A DNA stretch of 47,859 bases from Acidobacteriaceae bacterium (GTDB lineage Bacteria > Acidobacteriota > Terriglobia > Bryobacterales > Bryobacteraceae), in contig JAFAMD010000047.1 in assembly GCA_019233755.1 (NCBI GenBank), forward strand, positions 1 to 47,859, written 5' to 3'. Each line of letters opens with the position of its first letter. Positions within the stretch are counted from its first letter, which is position 1. This document shows positions 18,901 through 26,512 of this stretch, in pieces. Below the pieces are notes generated by a model, which had not been told where the DNA came from, made no database searches, and was given only the letters and a program-made list of their open reading frames with translations. The position numbers and the translations under genes were made by a program.

Positions 18901-19157
18901 TGCGTCATAACCTTGAAGCCCTGCTTTTCCGCTTTGACATCATAAGTGCCGGCCGGCAATTGGAGCAAGGCGTAATAACCGGAAGAGTTTGTCTCTGTCT
19001 GGCGTGATTCGGCGGTTTCTGTGTTTGCGAGATTGACCGTTACTCCGTTTATGAGGGCGCCAGACGGATCCGTGACCACTCCGGAGATGCTGGCGGTTTC
19101 CTGCGCCGATATCCGCAAGCCGGCACAAAGAAAAAGGACCCCACACAGAAGTTTCAT
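15981..19157 (-). CDS. TonB-dependent receptor with carboxypeptidase-regulatory-like domain
   Basis: A 1058-residue outer-membrane protein of the large Oar-like type. In order: signal peptide (1-18), a beta-sandwich CarbopepD-regulatory-like domain (about 20-105, I-S-G-V-V-T-D-P-S-G-A), a plug domain (about 115-240, with D-L-P-L-N-G-R-S-Y and V-S-G-R-R-P-Q-E-N), and a long beta-barrel ending in an aromatic residue (K-L-I-W). In Acidobacteriota such receptors occur in many copies, and most substrates are unknown. The gene diverges from the XRE/PBP-like regulator with only 56 bp between the two start codons, so that regulator is the obvious candidate to control it. Confidence 0.93.
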   Translation of the reverse strand: MKLLCGVLFLCAGLRISAQETASISGVVTDPSGALINGVTVNLANTETAESRQTETNSSGYYALLQLPAGTYDVKAEKQGFKVMTQQGIVLAVNQAAAVNLSLKVGDRSEEITVTESAPIVSPTVEATAGFVTGEEVRDLPLNGRSYDQLLTLNPGIVNFTNEKNNATPGISNSAVGNMFAVSGRRPQENLFLLDGIEYTGSAEINMTPGGTSGELLGVDAIREFNVLTDFYNAEYGKRPGAQVLIVDRSGTNDFHGSAYEFLRNSYFDARNFFDQSSVPGFQRNQFGGTLGGPVARNRIFLFGNYEGFRQNLHITTVTLVPDNDARMGILPGGVKVPVSPVSAQLLSLWPVQSPNSPLDSGGIAEAFSSPKQTIREDFGTARFDQIFSRNDTLSASYTADNSFDNTPTANPLSLDIETLFNQVATLRETHVFLPNLVNTATFGFSRASYFYTGRPAVAGVPGFIGDDQVGAVVIGGSATPNTASSITMAGSNNGSHLFATRNLFTYQDQLSIVKDIHQISVGAWFQRVQSNDELALGQYGQATFSNLTTFLLGVVTTFTAVPSPTPLGWRSFEGAWFVQDEMRLSPRFTLSLGFRDEFTNGWNEAHDRASNFIAGPNGVLETQPRIESSVFTVNHARFLPQPRVGLAWDVAGNSKTVVRAGFGLYNDLQDALSYRLDQNAPFNTSISLSKFPLSNFPLIPGQITAKYKIAPAGVQQDLFTPTVISYMLRVEQQLTPNTSLSVGYAGSHGYHETLSADLNQPFPTICPAAPCGTRYHPGTIYYPPGAPLANPALASTWTWISSADSNYNAMLVDFRRRFASGVEFRTAYTWSKSLDDGDTLNASAAANAPGLVQNSQDIRNDWGPSTFDVRQVVAVNGIYELPFGPGKPFLRNTTGFARILAEGWSLNGIFSYNSGFPFTPQLSFNPSNNGNTTNPVRPSLNTAFTGPVILGSPNKYFNPNAFVVPPNGTYGNLGRNTYTGPGLADLDISLVKNTRLTERLTLQLRGEVFNIVNHPNFSTPNLVVYTSAVAPPSGSAGVITSTATSSRQFQVAAKLIW

Positions 19158-19213
19158 GGGAAAGCTGTTCTGTCAAGTATGCAAGACTATATCAATAATA
19201 CTAGACAACAAAG
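19158..19213. promoter_or_regulatory. Shared divergent promoter region
   Basis: A 56-bp A+T-rich gap between the start codons of the TonB-dependent receptor (leftward) and the XRE regulator (rightward). It must hold at least part of both promoters and probably the operator. I see no perfect palindrome. AGAC occurs twice, flanking an A+T-rich core (about 19183-19205). Confidence 0.45.
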
Positions 19214-20311
19214 ATGCGATTGAAAGAGTTTCGGGAAGCGCGCGGGATCTCGGCAGCCGAAGTGGCAGCGCGATGCGGAGTCAGCCGGCAGACGATCTAC
19301 GCTATCGAAGACGGCACGTTTCTTCCGAATACGGCGATAGCTATTCGGCTGGCGCGAATACTGGAAACCAGCGTTGAGGAACTGTTTCCTCTCGACGAAC
19401 CAGAAGCGCCGGTCGAGTTGATCAGGGCGGAACTATTGACGCCTTCACCGCGAGCAACGGCAGAACGATGTATGGTTCGGCTGTGCCGGGTAGGGGAGCG
19501 AATCCTGGCGGTTCCCGTCGAGGCCGGTTCGAGCTTCCTGCCGCACGCGGATGGCGTGATCGAGCGCCGAACGGCATCACGGGTGATGGTGAGGGCTGTT
19601 GATGGAGCGCCGCGCGGGGAAGAATCCGTGGTTATTGCGGGATGCGATCCGGCGCTATCCTTCCTAGAAGAAATGGGGCACGGGGCGGGTGTCCGCATCG
19701 TGACCGTGCCATGTACTAGTCGCAAAGCCCTCGAGTGGCTGAAAGAGGGACGCGTGCACGTTGCGGGATCGCACCTCTTCGACCGCGTGAGCGGCGAGTA
19801 CAACCTGGCGATAGTGCAGCGAATGTTTCCGCCGGGCAGCACGGGTACCGTGACTTTCGCATCGTGGCAGGAAGGGTTCATCACGAGAACCGCCGAAGCG
19901 GAGAAGATACGGGGCGTCGCAGACCTCGGCAGCGGCGCGTGGCGAATCGTCAATCGTGAAAAAGGCTCCGGTAGCCGCTCGCTGCTTGACGTGGAACTGA
20001 AGGATGCAGGCATCACGCCGGCGAAAGTCCCAGGTTACGACCGGATCGCGGCAGGACATCTGGCGGCGGCACTCGCCGTGGCGAGCGGTACGGCGGACTG
20101 CTGTATTGCGACATTTTCCGCGGCGCGCTGCTTCGGGCTGAGATTTGTGCCTATCGCAGCGGAGCGTTTCGACCTGGTATTTTCACGGCCATTCGCGGGT
20201 TCGCGTTCGGGGCAGATCGTCCTGAACATGTTGACCCGATTAGCGCTCAGGCGGAAGCTGCACGAATTGGCGGGTTACGACAGCTCACGAACCGGGGACA
20301 TCCTGCTCTAA
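19214..20311 (+). CDS. XRE regulator with molybdate-binding-like PBP domain
   Basis: A 365-residue cytoplasmic one-component regulator. Residues 1-57 are an XRE/Cro-type helix-turn-helix ([19 protein letters not shown], then L-E-T-S-V-E-E-L-F). The rest is a periplasmic-binding-protein-like domain of the COG1910/PBP_like type, seen in molybdate-responsive proteins. Supporting signatures are [21 protein letters not shown] and an [10 protein letters not shown] segment. It probably binds a small oxyanion or related ligand and alters DNA binding. It is divergent from the TonB-dependent receptor, which may be its target. The ligand is inferred from the family only. Confidence 0.88.
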   Translation: MRLKEFREARGISAAEVAARCGVSRQTIYAIEDGTFLPNTAIAIRLARILETSVEELFPLDEPEAPVELIRAELLTPSPRATAERCMVRLCRVGERILAVPVEAGSSFLPHADGVIERRTASRVMVRAVDGAPRGEESVVIAGCDPALSFLEEMGHGAGVRIVTVPCTSRKALEWLKEGRVHVAGSHLFDRVSGEYNLAIVQRMFPPGSTGTVTFASWQEGFITRTAEAEKIRGVADLGSGAWRIVNREKGSGSRSLLDVELKDAGITPAKVPGYDRIAAGHLAAALAVASGTADCCIATFSAARCFGLRFVPIAAERFDLVFSRPFAGSRSGQIVLNMLTRLALRRKLHELAGYDSSRTGDILL

Positions 20312-20316
20312 CGCTA

Positions 20317-20359
20317 CTGAAAGCTTCGCGTCCCGGGCGGTATACTGTTTTATCCCGGG
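20317..20359 (+). promoter_or_regulatory. Candidate promoter of the ATP-grasp operon
   Basis: CTGAAA (20317-20322) and TATACT (20341-20346) stand 18 nt apart and match -35/-10 consensus fairly well. Two copies of TCCCGGG (20331-20337 and 20353-20359), each containing the palindrome CCCGGG and 22 nt apart, flank the -10 element and could be an operator. The start codon is at 20406. Confidence 0.4.
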
Positions 20360-20405
20360 GCAGGTCCACGTTGATGCGTTTCCGGATATCGCACCAACAC
20401 GGAAT

Positions 20406-21878
20406 ATGGCAACGCCTTCTCCCATAGCGGAACAGAGCATTCCAGGCCCATTTGCGCACTACGAGCTGGGCGGCGCCTATGATGAGATGTTCCGGGCAAG
20501 TGGGCGCCCAAGATCGCACTATCGCGCGCTTTACTCGCGGCTCTTGAATCTTCCGGCGGAAGAACTGAGAAGGTGTAAGCAGGAAGCGGATCTTTCCTTC
20601 TTCAATCAGGGAATTACGTTTACCGTGTACGGGCGGGCCGAGGGAACCGAACGTATCTTTCCGCATGACCTGCTACCTCGGATCATTCCCAGCAATGAAT
20701 GGGAGACCATCGAACGCGGATTGACACAGCGGATCACTGCGCTGAATGCGTTCCTGAAAGACCTGTATCACGAGCGCAAAATCCTGAACGACGGCGTGAT
20801 ACCCGGCGGCGTCATTTATACCTGCAAGCATTTCCGCCGGCAAATGCGCGGCGTGAAAGTGCCGCGCGATGTGTACGTGAGCGTCTGCGGCACCGATCTG
20901 ATCCGGCTACCGGACGGCACCTTCGTTGTCCTGGAAGACAATCTGCGGGTGCCGAGCGGGGTTTCCTACATGCTCACCAGCCGCAAGGCGATGAAGCAGA
21001 TTTTTCCGCTCACCTTCCGAAAATACGGTGTGCGGCCGATTGAGCATTACAGTCAGGCCCTGCTGTCGACGCTGCGCTCGCTCGCTCCCGAAGGACGGTC
21101 GACGGCAACGATCGTGCTGCTCACTCCGGGCGTCTATAACTCCGCTTATTTTGAGCACGCCTACCTGGCGCGGCAGATGGGAATTGAGCTGGTAGAAGGC
21201 CGGGATCTGGTGGTTCACGAAAACATCGTGTATATGCGGACCACCTCGGGGCTGAAGAGAGTAGACGTTATCTACCGCCGCGTGGACGACGACTTTCTGG
21301 ACCCGCTGGCGTTTCGTCCGGACTCATCGCTGGGCGCGGCGGGATTGTTCAATGCCTATCGTGCTGGAAACGTGGTGCTGGCGAACGCGCTCGGGACAGG
21401 CGTTGCCGACGACAAGGCCATCTATGCATATGTGCCGAAGATCATCAAGTACTACCTGGGCGAGGACGCGATTCTGAAGAACGTCGAGACGCTGCTCATG
21501 ACCGAAGATGCGGCTCGGGAACATGTGTGCAGCAACCTTCACAAGTATGTCGTCAAGGCAGTGGGCGAATCGGGCGGATACGGGATGCTTATTGGCCCGC
21601 ACAGCACGGCCCAGATGCGGGAGGAGTTCCGGCTCAGGATTCAAGACGATCCGCGAAATTACATCGCGCAGCCTACGCTGTCTCTTTCGACGGCTCCTTG
21701 TTTCGTTGAGGGCCGCATCGAACCAAGGCACGTGGATCTGCGGCCTTATGTTCTCTTTGGAGAAAAAGTGACGATTGTTCCAGGAGGGCTGACGAGGGTT
21801 GCCTTGCAGAAGGGTTCGCTGGTCGTGAACTCATCTCAAGGCGGAGGATCAAAAGACACCTGGGTGCTGCAGAACTAA
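20406..21878 (+). CDS. Circularly permuted ATP-grasp protein
   Basis: A 490-residue protein of the circularly permuted ATP-grasp type 2 family (formerly DUF404/DUF407). Known family patterns are visible: Y-D-E-M-F near residue 25, [32 protein letters not shown], and [11 protein letters not shown] near the C-terminus. Such enzymes are predicted to ligate amino acids or peptides with ATP. It heads a three-gene run in which each stop codon overlaps the next start codon by 1 nt. In other bacteria this trio often lies with an Anbu-type peptidase; none is seen here. Product and substrate are unknown. Confidence 0.93.
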   Translation: MATPSPIAEQSIPGPFAHYELGGAYDEMFRASGRPRSHYRALYSRLLNLPAEELRRCKQEADLSFFNQGITFTVYGRAEGTERIFPHDLLPRIIPSNEWETIERGLTQRITALNAFLKDLYHERKILNDGVIPGGVIYTCKHFRRQMRGVKVPRDVYVSVCGTDLIRLPDGTFVVLEDNLRVPSGVSYMLTSRKAMKQIFPLTFRKYGVRPIEHYSQALLSTLRSLAPEGRSTATIVLLTPGVYNSAYFEHAYLARQMGIELVEGRDLVVHENIVYMRTTSGLKRVDVIYRRVDDDFLDPLAFRPDSSLGAAGLFNAYRAGNVVLANALGTGVADDKAIYAYVPKIIKYYLGEDAILKNVETLLMTEDAAREHVCSNLHKYVVKAVGESGGYGMLIGPHSTAQMREEFRLRIQDDPRNYIAQPTLSLSTAPCFVEGRIEPRHVDLRPYVLFGEKVTIVPGGLTRVALQKGSLVVNSSQGGGSKDTWVLQN

Positions 21879-22828
21879 TGGCGGAGAAGGCGATGCTTTC
21901 GCGCGTGGCCGACAGCTTGTATTGGATGAGCCGTTATTTCGAGAGGGCGGACCATTGCGCCCGCGTCTTGGACGCGTGCTATAACCTCATGCTGGACCCG
22001 ACCAAGGCCTCCACCGAGCAGCGCTGGCATAGAATCACGGCGCGGCTCGGGCTTGGGTCTGAAACCGCGACCATCGATCCGCAGACGGCGATGGTGACAC
22101 TGCTCCGTGACGCGGGGAACCGGTCGTCGATTGTTTCCTGCATTACCAGCGCGCGAGAGAACGCAAGCCAGGTGCGGGAGCAGATCAGCTCCGAGATGTG
22201 GGAGCGATTGAATCAGCTTTACCACGAAGTCACGCAGACGGCGGCGGTCATGAACCGCGACGCGGATGTCCTGCGATCATTGCTGGCTATCCGGGAGGGC
22301 GCCTATCAGTTCTACGGAGTCACGGACGCGACGATGAGTCATGGTGAAGCATGGCAGTTCATGCAGTTGGGCAAATACATGGAGCGGGCTTGCGCGCTGC
22401 CCGTCCTGCTGGATGCCATGTTTTCTACCGCCAACGGAGCTGATGACCTGGACTGGGTCGGGCTGCTGGCGAGCTGCTCGGCGTTTGAAGCGTATTGTAA
22501 GGTGTACACGGCCGACTTGAAACCGGAGCGTGTGGCGGAGTTCCTGTTACTGAATCCCGACTTTCCCTACACCGTGCGATACTCCGCCGAGCGAATGCAC
22601 ACGGCACTGGATGCGATTGCCCGTTTGGTATCAGCGCGGAAAGCCGGCGGAATCGAGCGGATCATCGGCCGGCTGCGCTCTTCGCTTGCTTACGCGCAGA
22701 TAGATGACATCATCTCGCGCGATTTTCAGCGCTTTTTGAGCAGCATTATCGAGCAGTGCAAGAGTTTGCACGCGGCAGCGCACGAAGTCTATATTGAGTA
22801 CCCGGTTGAGTCCGCATTCGAGGCTTGA
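21878..22828 (+). CDS. Alpha-E domain protein
   Basis: A 316-residue, all-helical protein of the DUF403/alpha-E family. It opens with the typical M-L-S-R-V-A-D-S-L-Y-W-M-S-R-Y-F-E-R-A-D pattern. Its ATG overlaps the preceding TAA (TAATG) and its TGA overlaps the next ATG (TGATG), so the three proteins are likely made in fixed ratio. The family's biochemical role is unknown; by association it is thought to assist the ATP-grasp ligase. No signal peptide, so cytoplasmic. Confidence 0.93.
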   Translation: MAEKAMLSRVADSLYWMSRYFERADHCARVLDACYNLMLDPTKASTEQRWHRITARLGLGSETATIDPQTAMVTLLRDAGNRSSIVSCITSARENASQVREQISSEMWERLNQLYHEVTQTAAVMNRDADVLRSLLAIREGAYQFYGVTDATMSHGEAWQFMQLGKYMERACALPVLLDAMFSTANGADDLDWVGLLASCSAFEAYCKVYTADLKPERVAEFLLLNPDFPYTVRYSAERMHTALDAIARLVSARKAGGIERIIGRLRSSLAYAQIDDIISRDFQRFLSSIIEQCKSLHAAAHEVYIEYPVESAFEA

Positions 22829-23796
22829 TGTTCTACGCAATCCGCCACTTCACGCGTTACCGATACAGCCGTCCGGTTTGGCAAAGCGTAATGGAAGTGC
22901 GCATGCAGCCGAGGAGCGAGAACACGCAGCGGTGTTTCACGTTCCAGCTTTCGGTCGGCCCTCGCGCGCGGATTTCTTCGTATACGGATCACTGCGGCAA
23001 CATCATTCATCACTTCGACATTCCCGAACGGCACGAGCAGTTGACTATCATTTCGGACACCCTGGTGGACGTGGATGCGCCGATCGATGTCCCGGCCTCG
23101 CTCGGCAGCAACGCGTGGAATGAGCTTGATGAGCTGGTGGAGCGCGAGGATTATTGGGACATGTTGATGCCCAGTCATTTTGCCCGAACCTCGCCGGAGC
23201 TGGAAGCCTTGGGGCGGGAGCTGAGACTAGACAGGCGGAATGGGGAAGATCCTCTTGCCCTTTTGCGCAAACTGAATTCAGATTTGTACCAGACGCTGGC
23301 GTATGAGAAGGCCACTACCTCCGTGGATTCGCCGATCGAACACGCGCTCGCTACCCGGCGGGGCGTGTGCCAGGATTTTGCGCACATCATGATTGCACTG
23401 GTGCGAGATCAGCGGATCCCTTGCCGTTATGTCAGCGGCTACCTTTACCACGACGAGACGCACGAGGACCGCTCCGCCGAAGGAGCGAGCCATGCCTGGG
23501 TGGAGGCCCTTCTGCCCGGCCTGGGGTGGGTCGGATTCGACCCGACCAACAATTTGATCGCGGGCGAGCGGCACATCCGTACGGCGATCGGGCGGGACTA
23601 CGCAGACGTACCCCCAACAAAAGGCATTCTGAAGGGACGGGCGCAGACCGACCTGCAAGTGCGGGTACGGGTAACACCCTCCGACGCGGTTCTTCCTCCG
23701 GACCAGGAGTTCGCGGCAGATGAGGAGTGGTCGCGGTTCCTGGCAACGGACAAGGAAGAGGAACTAAGGCAGGCCCAGGCGCAGCAACAGCAATGA
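22828..23796 (+). CDS. Transglutaminase-like cysteine peptidase family protein
   Basis: A 322-residue protein with an N-terminal bacterial transglutaminase-like domain (about 1-85) followed by the papain-like transglutaminase core. The catalytic triad is visible: Cys181 in R-R-G-V-C-Q-D-F-A-H, His222 in S-H-A-W-V-E, and Asp238 in G-F-D-P-T-N-N. I use the ATG at 22828; a TTG directly before it is in frame but unnecessary. In the conserved trio it is expected to cleave or form the amide bonds handled by the ATP-grasp partner. The C-terminus is a short Glu/Gln-rich tail. Confidence 0.93.
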   Translation: MFYAIRHFTRYRYSRPVWQSVMEVRMQPRSENTQRCFTFQLSVGPRARISSYTDHCGNIIHHFDIPERHEQLTIISDTLVDVDAPIDVPASLGSNAWNELDELVEREDYWDMLMPSHFARTSPELEALGRELRLDRRNGEDPLALLRKLNSDLYQTLAYEKATTSVDSPIEHALATRRGVCQDFAHIMIALVRDQRIPCRYVSGYLYHDETHEDRSAEGASHAWVEALLPGLGWVGFDPTNNLIAGERHIRTAIGRDYADVPPTKGILKGRAQTDLQVRVRVTPSDAVLPPDQEFAADEEWSRFLATDKEEELRQAQAQQQQ

Positions 23797-23807
23797 CAAG
23801 GTGCCGG

Positions 23808-23984
23808 TCAGAGGCGGCCCATGCGCAGAAGAGCCTGATATTCGCGCTCTATCGAGTCCAAGAGCAGACGTTCTCGTCTGCTCTCGCGCCGGCGCTCTGC
23901 AAATTCAAAGCCGACGATCAGGACTGCGAACCCTAGGGCGATCCCAAAGAGCAAATTGCCAAGGTCAGGAAGATGGGGGACCAT
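23808..23984 (-). CDS. Small single-pass membrane protein
   Basis: A 58-residue protein: a hydrophobic helix (about residues 10-27, L-L-F-G-I-A-L-G-F-A-V-L-I-V-G) and a strongly charged cytoplasmic-type tail rich in Arg and Glu. The ATG at 23984 has GAGGA a few bases upstream, better than the in-frame start at 24035. It is convergent to the transglutaminase gene, 11 bp away. The family is not recognised; good composition and a good ribosome binding site make it likely real. Confidence 0.6.
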   Translation of the reverse strand: MVPHLPDLGNLLFGIALGFAVLIVGFEFAERRRESRRERLLLDSIEREYQALLRMGRL

Positions 23985-24080
23985 GCTTTCCTCGTGCGGC
24001 GCCGATCGAGATGCTCGGGCGCCGGGTTTCTGCATCTAGTCCTGTTTTTATCACCCGGCGCGCGAGAAATCTAGAGCTTT

Positions 24081-25025
24081 TCAGACCTGATGGAGGACTT
24101 TCACGAGTCCGTCCATCGACTCGACGCTTGATGTATAGGGGTCGTGCTGTGCGTTTCTGTAGTGAGTCTCAAGCGACATGGTATTCGAATACTTCATTTC
24201 CTTGAGAGCTTTGAACTGGCCGATAAAGTCGATTTCACCACCGCCGACGGGGCGCCAATGTTTGCCGGCTGCGTCTTTCAAGTGAATATGCCCGATGCGG
24301 CTATGATCGAACTCATCCCATGCCTTAGGGAACGGCTGCTCGCCGGCGACTGCGCAGTTGCCCGGATCCCAGTTCAGCATAAGCCGGCGGTCTGAAACGG
24401 CTCTCAGGAGCTGGCCGCTCTCGGTTCCTGTAGCAGTGTTGCAACTGAACTCGTTCTCGACCAGCAGGATTACGTCATGCTGTTTGGCGACAGCCAGAGC
24501 CTTATGCACCTCTTCGACGATGCGCGGGAAGATGGCATTCGGATCCTGGACTCGCCTGAAAGTGAAGATGCGGAGCTTCTGGGTGCCAAGCGCATGGGCG
24601 GCGTCAGCAGCCCGCTTGAGGTCATCGAGCTGCTGGGCGAAGTCGGCTTCGGCAGCGTTGAGTTCAGGACCTTTGACGTCGATGGGCTGTGTGCCGGGGA
24701 GGGTATCTTTATAAACGCCGGTATCGAGGACGGATAGCTTCACGCCGGCTTCGTCCAATTGCGCCTTGATCTGCTTTAGCTGATCGGGCGTAGCACTCTT
24801 ATAGACGTAGCGGGATTTCCCGTCGAGCGTCACGTTGCGAATCTCCGCCCATTTCAGGTCGTACTTGGGGAAGAAGGTGGTAAGCGTGCGATGGAGATCT
24901 GGATCCACCTCGTCAGTGATGATGCCGAGCTTCCATGGATAGTCGAACGACTCCGGGAAGCCAAGACGCGCGGCTAGTGTGCCGAGCCCTGCAAAGCGAA
25001 CGAAATTTCTTCGATTTATATTCAT
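24081..25025 (-). CDS. Tat-exported sugar phosphate isomerase/epimerase-like protein
   Basis: A 314-residue TIM-barrel protein of the xylose-isomerase-like (AP endonuclease 2) superfamily. The ATG at 25025 gives a twin-arginine signal N-R-R-N-F-V-R-F-A-G-L-G; the longer TTG start at 25064 would bury it and overlap the next gene. Metal-ligand-like residues appear in L-L-V-E-N-E, N-W-D-P-G-N, I-G-H-I-H-L-K-D and the final S-L-E-T-H-Y. Such exported enzymes are common in Acidobacteriota and Planctomycetota and probably act on sugars in the periplasm. It lies 13 nt after the HbpS/GlcG-like gene. Confidence 0.85.
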   Translation of the reverse strand: MNINRRNFVRFAGLGTLAARLGFPESFDYPWKLGIITDEVDPDLHRTLTTFFPKYDLKWAEIRNVTLDGKSRYVYKSATPDQLKQIKAQLDEAGVKLSVLDTGVYKDTLPGTQPIDVKGPELNAAEADFAQQLDDLKRAADAAHALGTQKLRIFTFRRVQDPNAIFPRIVEEVHKALAVAKQHDVILLVENEFSCNTATGTESGQLLRAVSDRRLMLNWDPGNCAVAGEQPFPKAWDEFDHSRIGHIHLKDAAGKHWRPVGGGEIDFIGQFKALKEMKYSNTMSLETHYRNAQHDPYTSSVESMDGLVKVLHQV

Positions 25026-25038
25026 ACGGATAGAAAGT

Positions 25039-25455
25039 TTAGGCCAGAATGGTTTGAGCTCCAAGAGTGGCTAGTTCGATATCTTCGGTCTGTGGTAAGC
25101 CGCTCACGGCTACCGCGCCGATCACCTCGCCGTTTTTCCAGACAGGGACCCCACCGCCCCAGCCGACAAACTTCGGATCACCGAAATAGGCGATATCGAA
25201 CCCCTTCTCGGGATGCCGAGCCGCTTCGCCAATTTCCTTGGTGGGCTTGCGCTCGCGGGCGGCGGTCCAGGCTTTGTTAAGGGCGATGGTAATGGAAGAG
25301 AGAGGCGCGCCGTCGAGACGGGCGAAGGCGATGAGTTCTCCGTGGGAATCCGCCACGGCAATGACTCCTGCTTTGCCGCGCCGCAAAATCTCGGCTGCGA
25401 TGACGTCAATGGCGTGCCTAGCTTCCGAGTACTCAATAGTTGTACGCGCTATCAC
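25039..25455 (-). CDS. HbpS/GlcG family protein
   Basis: A 138-residue protein of the HbpS-like (GlcG, PF03928) fold. Typical patterns are A-V-A-D-S-H-G-E-L-I-A-F-A-R-L-D-G-A, the A-L-N-K-A-W-T-A-A block, and G-G-G-V-P-V-W-K-N-G-E-V-I-G-A-V-A-V-S-G. Members bind haem or small ligands or have unknown function. The start is GTG at 25455 with an AGGA upstream. No signal peptide is seen. It is co-directional with the epimerase-like gene 13 nt downstream, so the two are likely co-transcribed. Confidence 0.88.
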   Translation of the reverse strand: MIARTTIEYSEARHAIDVIAAEILRRGKAGVIAVADSHGELIAFARLDGAPLSSITIALNKAWTAARERKPTKEIGEAARHPEKGFDIAYFGDPKFVGWGGGVPVWKNGEVIGAVAVSGLPQTEDIELATLGAQTILA

Positions 25456-25519
25456 GAAAAAGTCCTATTGCAAAGATAGAATACCGGCGGCCGCCACATT
25501 GGCCAGAGAGCCCCGGCCC

Positions 25520-25957
25520 TCAAGCTTTGGCCTGATTCCCGATGGTGAGAACGAAATATTGAGCCGGACCGTCACCGACGCTCTTCAGCCCGTGCTCGTC
25601 ATTCGAGCGCACGTAAATGACCGAGCCTGGACCTACCACGCTGGTCTTGCCGGATATTGTCACCTCCAGCTTGCCTTGCTGGACCATCATCATCTCTTCG
25701 TGAACATGATGGTGCGGCGGGTGAGGCATTTGGCCGGGCGGCATGGTTGTGATGTGGAGATCTATGGGATAACCGTCATGAGTGATCCCGTTGAATACCT
25801 GGCGGGTCTCAGCGTGAGTTTTGGGATTGATTTTGACGGAAAGGTCCCTAAAAGAATAGCATTCCGAAGGTAGCGGAGCGCCCTCCTCTGCACGAGCGCT
25901 ACGTGCGGCGAGCAGAAGGGGCAGGAGGGCGGCAAGGTCTCTACGAGATGGATCCAT
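25520..25957 (-). CDS. Exported cupin-domain protein
   Basis: A 145-residue single-domain cupin. The N-terminus S-R-R-D-L-A-A-L-L-P-L-L-L-A-A-R-S-A-R-A looks like a Tat signal. The first cupin motif H-P-P-H-H-H-V-H-E-E supplies metal ligands, and the second appears around N-D-E-H-G-L. It may be a small metal-dependent enzyme or sensor. It is 64 bp upstream of the HbpS/GlcG-like gene on the same strand and may head that transcript. Confidence 0.85.
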   Translation of the reverse strand: MDPSRRDLAALLPLLLAARSARAEEGAPLPSECYSFRDLSVKINPKTHAETRQVFNGITHDGYPIDLHITTMPPGQMPHPPHHHVHEEMMMVQQGKLEVTISGKTSVVGPGSVIYVRSNDEHGLKSVGDGPAQYFVLTIGNQAKA

Positions 25958-26512
25958 ATTCAGCGTGCAATTGTGCTCCTTGACATTCTATGCTCAAGGC
26001 AACCGAAGCCTGTTTTTGCGGGCTTTTGGAGACCGACCTCCCTGGCGGATCCCTCTTTGCCAACCGGACCAAGAGGAGCGGTTCTCAAGATCCTGCGCCT
26101 AGTGAGTGCAGAGATTTGTCTTTCATGGCGTGGTTGAGCTCTCCTTGTCTTGGAAAGGATCTTCGATCCGCGCCTGACATCGCGATTACGTTTATGGCAG
26201 TGGCGATATTGGGCGATTGGTTCTAAATAGCGCCGATCATTACTGCGAATAACGCATTGCGGCGCGGCGGTTCCCAGCTCTTTTACGTAACCTTCGCTGT
26301 AACTATCGTTGGTGCAGATCCAGCATCTATGAGCGTCTAAGTCACACAGCCAATATCATGATCGCGCTGGTTTGGTTCGGCCTATAGAGTGGGAAAAATA
26401 CGATGTGAATTAGTGTGGGATTCTTTCTAACTCGCCATCAAAACTGAACCATCTAAGGTGAAAAAGCTAAACCATCCGAGGAAACGTTGTTGGTGAAGAA
26501 AGGGGGTTTCGC
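25958..26512. other. Intergenic region with possible IS-end-like repeat
   Basis: 555 bp of lower G+C without a convincing gene; an open frame at 25990-26226 looks random. Near the right end an imperfect direct repeat occurs, ctgaaccatctaagg (26444-26458) and ctaaaccatccgagg (26467-26481), 12 of 15 identical and 23 nt apart. It resembles the repeated 'AACTGAACCA' motifs at ends of some insertion sequences. The same stretch must carry the promoter of the OmpA-like gene, whose ribosome binding site is AAGGGGG. Confidence 0.45.

Noticed and set aside
25990..26226. 78-codon plus-strand frame
   Set aside because: No ribosome binding site, random-looking translation, and no family pattern.
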